Assembly (NCBI GenBank): GCA_028689195.1
Contig: JAQTWR010000027.1
Span: 1-14,323, forward strand
Direction: 5' to 3'
DNA: 14,323 nt
From: Anaerolineales bacterium
Lineage (GTDB): Bacteria; Chloroflexota; Anaerolineae; Anaerolineales; Villigracilaceae
Numbering within the stretch: position 1 is the stretch's first letter; every line of letters starts with the position of its first letter. Below the pieces are notes generated by a model. That model worked only from the letters and a program-made list of their open reading frames with translations. It did not search any database and had not been told where the DNA came from. Below, one piece after another: positions 12,662-14,323 of this stretch. Both the position numbers and the translations under genes were made by a program.

Positions 12662-13926
12662 CGAATCATGTCAATCCCGCCCATCCACGGGCGTAGAACT
12701 TCGGGGACAATAATCGAACCGTCGGCTTGCTGATAATTTTCCATGACGGCGATCAGCGTGCGCGGCAAACCCAGCCCCGAACCGTTGAGCGTATGCAGAA
12801 GTTTTGCCTTGCCGCCGTCTTCGGGGCGATACTTGATATTTGCGCGGCGCGCCTGAAAATCGGTCACGTTTGAAATAGACGAAACTTCGAGCCATTCGTC
12901 GCAGCCGGGCGCCCACAGTTCAAGGTCGTAAGTCAGCGCCGCGCCGAAGCCAATATCGCCTGTGCATAGTAATTTTACGCGATACGGAATCCCCAGCAGC
13001 GCGCAGGTTTCTTCCGCGTCTTGCAGCATTTTCTGGTGCATGGCTTCCGACTCTTCAGGCTTGCAATACGTGTACATTTCGACTTTATCGAATTGATGCC
13101 CGCGTTTGATTCCGCGCACGTCGCGCCCCGCGCTCATCTTCTCGCGGCGGAAGCATGGCGTGTACGCCGTGTAAGATCGCGGCAATTCCACCTCGTCGAG
13201 AATTTCATCCATGTGCAAACCCGTCAGCGGAATTTCGGCGGTCGGCACAAAATAATAATCTTCCTCGTGATCTTTATATAAATTATCGGCAAACTTGGGC
13301 AATTGACCCGCGCCATATACAACGGCGGTTTTCACCATGAACGGCAGGTATTCTTCCTGATAGCCTTGTCGAATATGCAGGTCGAGCATCCACGCGATTA
13401 GCGCGCGCTGCAATCTCGCGCCCGCGCCCTGCAAAACATAAAAGCGCGAACCCGTTAATTTCGTTCCGCGTTCAAAATCAATAATGCCCAGCGCGGGACC
13501 TAAATCCCAATGAGCCTTCGGCGCGAAATCAAATAGTCGCGGCTGCCCTACGGTTTTGATGACGATGTTTTCGCTATCGTCTTTTCCATACGGAGTGCGC
13601 TCGTCGGGGATGTTCGGCAGCGCGGAGACCAACGCGCTCAATTCGGATTCCACGCCCGCGACTTGTTTATCGAACTCCGCAATTTGATCGCCCACCACGC
13701 GCATCGCCTCGATTTTGGATTGACGCTCCGCCGCGTCTTTCATCTTGCTGATTTCTTTCGAGACCGCGTTGCGCTCCGCTTTGAGCGTTTCCACTTGTTG
13801 AAGCAACGCGCGGCGCCGCTCGTCCAACGCTAAAATCGAATCAACGGGCGCGGGGTCGCTCTGCCTGTCTTGCAGCGCCTTGCGGACAATATCGGGTGTT
13901 TCGCGAATTAAATTCATATCTAACAT
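12658..13926 (-). CDS. serS: Seryl-tRNA synthetase
   Basis: This class IIa synthetase charges tRNA-Ser in the cytoplasm. The 422-residue length is normal. An N-terminal coiled-coil arm (about 28-105) that grips the long variable arm of tRNA-Ser is followed by the catalytic core: TAE (229-231) for serine binding, motif 2 from FRRE (259-262) through GHQFDKVE (276-283), and motif 3 in [19 protein letters not shown] (381-399). The ATG at 13926 gives the usual MLD start and has GGAGG seven bases upstream. Expression should be controlled by the T-box leader directly upstream, which senses uncharged tRNA-Ser. Its stop codon TAG lies in the first bases of REP unit 2, so insertion or capture of the REP has set the 3' end without removing the core. 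Confidence 0.97.
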   Translation of the reverse strand: MLDMNLIRETPDIVRKALQDRQSDPAPVDSILALDERRRALLQQVETLKAERNAVSKEISKMKDAAERQSKIEAMRVVGDQIAEFDKQVAGVESELSALVSALPNIPDERTPYGKDDSENIVIKTVGQPRLFDFAPKAHWDLGPALGIIDFERGTKLTGSRFYVLQGAGARLQRALIAWMLDLHIRQGYQEEYLPFMVKTAVVYGAGQLPKFADNLYKDHEEDYYFVPTAEIPLTGLHMDEILDEVELPRSYTAYTPCFRREKMSAGRDVRGIKRGHQFDKVEMYTYCKPEESEAMHQKMLQDAEETCALLGIPYRVKLLCTGDIGFGAALTYDLELWAPGCDEWLEVSSISNVTDFQARRANIKYRPEDGGKAKLLHTLNGSGLGLPRTLIAVMENYQQADGSIIVPEVLRPWMGGIDMIR

Positions 13927-13955
13927 GGCAACGCCTCCGTGTGCATTAATAAAAT

Positions 13956-13989
13956 ACGCCCCTCATCCGTTTGCAGGACGAAGGGGCGT
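13956..13989 (-). terminator. T-box attenuator terminator
   Basis: On the minus strand ACGCCCC(T)TCGTCC pairs with GGATGAGGGGCGT around TGCAAAC, with one bulged T, followed by TATTTTATT. It competes with the antiterminator formed by the adjacent T-box sequence. Confidence 0.88.
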
Positions 13990-14009
13990 TCGTGGTGCCA
14001 CCTGCTTTC

Positions 14010-14057
14010 ATTGCGACTTCCTCTCCCTCTGAGAGGGGGATGGGATGAGGGCGCAAT
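14010..14057. repeat. CCCTC-rich repeat forming a stem in the serS leader
   Basis: ATTGCG (14010-14015) and CGCAAT (14052-14057) enclose CTCTCCCTCTGAGAG and GGGATGAGGG. The inner hairpin CCCTC/GAGGG sits at the stem III position of the T-box leader. It is related to the repeat at 2779-2808. Confidence 0.5.
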
Positions 14058-14101
14058 CTCGGATGTACTGTAACGGGTACTGCCCGATTCTCTTACAGTA
14101 A

Positions 14102-14117
14102 TACAGGCTGAAGCCTG
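14102..14117. repeat. REP-like hairpin inside the T-box leader
   Basis: The hairpin ACAGGC-TGAA-GCCTGT differs from the cores of REP units 1 and 2 (ACAGGCTTAAGCCTGT/CGC) by the central base pair. The pairing extends outward through AGTAA (14096-14100) and TTACT (14119-14123). The GTAG ends are absent. Confidence 0.65.
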
Positions 14118-14242
14118 TTTTACTCCTGCGAGAATAACGCGGGCGAAGGGGATTTCATTCTCTGGCTGGTCGTCTCGCACTGACCGACGACTCTCTGAAC
14201 GGTTGCCGAATTACTTGTCTTCGCGCTGGTTTTGTTAGGGGC

Positions 14243-14248
14243 ATTATA
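14243..14248 (-). promoter_or_regulatory. serS promoter -10 box (TATAAT)
   Basis: TATAAT is in the context TTGGTATAATGCC on the minus strand, with a predicted transcription start near 14236, just ahead of T-box stem I. No clear -35 box is seen; an 8-bp inverted repeat lies where upstream contacts would be made. Confidence 0.7.
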
Positions 14249-14252
14249 CCAA

Positions 14253-14280
14253 ATCTCCGAGTTCTTACGACTTCGGAGAT
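14253..14280. repeat. Inverted repeat ATCTCCGA...TCGGAGAT upstream of the serS promoter
   Basis: Perfect 8-bp arms at 14253-14260 and 14273-14280 flank a 12-base spacer. On the minus strand the element overlaps the probable stop codon of the upstream gene and ends five bases before the -10 box, so it may be a weak terminator or an operator. Confidence 0.5.
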
Positions 14281-14323
14281 TTATCGCTGCCCATAAAAAC
14301 TTCGGCGGTGGCGTGACCTTCCT
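14265..14323 (-). CDS. Possible 3' end of an upstream minus-strand gene
   Basis: One minus-strand frame is open from the window edge to a TAA at 14267-14265 and reads EGHATAEVFMGSDKSPKS. The composition is protein-like, and the stop is followed by the serS promoter, which fits the end of a gene. The fragment is too short to identify or to be sure that it is coding. Confidence 0.4.
   Translation of the reverse strand, partial: EGHATAEVFMGSDKSPKS

Larger units (their letters stand above)
13949..14236 (-). promoter_or_regulatory. T-box riboswitch leader, serine (UCC specifier), controlling serS
   Basis: The leader reads tRNA-Ser charging. Stem I is closed by GCGAAG (14224-14219) and CTTCGC (14148-14143). 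Its lower part has AAGTA opposite GAA, the loop E pattern of T-box specifier loops, and the serine codon UCC follows at 14152-14150. AGAGAG (14196-14191) matches the AG bulge, and a distal stem GTCGTC/GACGAC closes the head. A second stem is TACTGTAA/TTACAGTA around CGGG/CCCG. The T-box sequence AGGTGGCACCACG is at 14003-13991; the UGGC bulge predicts discriminator G73, as in bacterial tRNA-Ser. A terminator completes it. The leader also contains a REP-like hairpin and a CCCTC repeat where stem II/III elements are expected. Confidence 0.9.

Noticed and set aside
13920..14180. 86-residue minus-strand open frame in front of serS
   Set aside because: It lies within the T-box leader RNA and runs through its stem I, T-box sequence and terminator; the translation shows no protein features.

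Overview
The window looks like chromosome from an uncultured Chloroflexota, most likely an Anaerolineae. This rests on gene content (an AAA ATPase of the Rad50/SbcC type, clustered M42 aminopeptidases, a Thr/Pro-rich anchored protein, DUF456), a T-box leader in front of serS, and short palindromic repeats of kinds I associate with that group. The assignment is from memory and was not searched. No tRNA, rRNA, CRISPR array or prophage was seen.

Layout. 1-1590 (+): 3' part of a PAS/GAF sensor histidine kinase. 1591-1957: two back-to-back MITE-like elements that appear to share an AAAT target. 1958-2719 (+): a membrane protein built from 50-residue repeats, closed by a bidirectional terminator. 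2816-4159 (-): asnS. 4216-6822 (-): a Rad50/SbcC-like ATPase whose reading frame carries four heptanucleotide repeat tracts. 6825-6844: a perfect 20-bp palindrome containing a -10 box for each direction, which should give leaderless transcripts of sbcC (-) and of a Thr/Pro-rich anchored protein (+, 6848-7321). 7376-11385 (+): a peptidase cluster of M42, M42, S51 and M42, punctuated by REP-like repeats. A bidirectional terminator at 11402-11438 separates it from the convergent genes.

11442-14323 (-): a serS-led cluster. A promoter and a full T-box leader (specifier UCC, bulge UGGC, intrinsic terminator) precede serS. It is followed by a REP-associated tyrosine transposase (RAYT) flanked by two near-identical GTAG...CTAC palindromes, then DUF456. 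The last bases look like the 3' end of another minus-strand gene.

Functionally the window is mostly housekeeping (two aminoacyl-tRNA synthetases, a DNA end-processing ATPase) plus a peptide-degradation cluster. What stands out is how far small repeats reach into functional sequence. REP units supply the stop codons of serS and the RAYT gene, a REP-type hairpin sits inside the T-box leader, and heptamer tracts are translated within sbcC.
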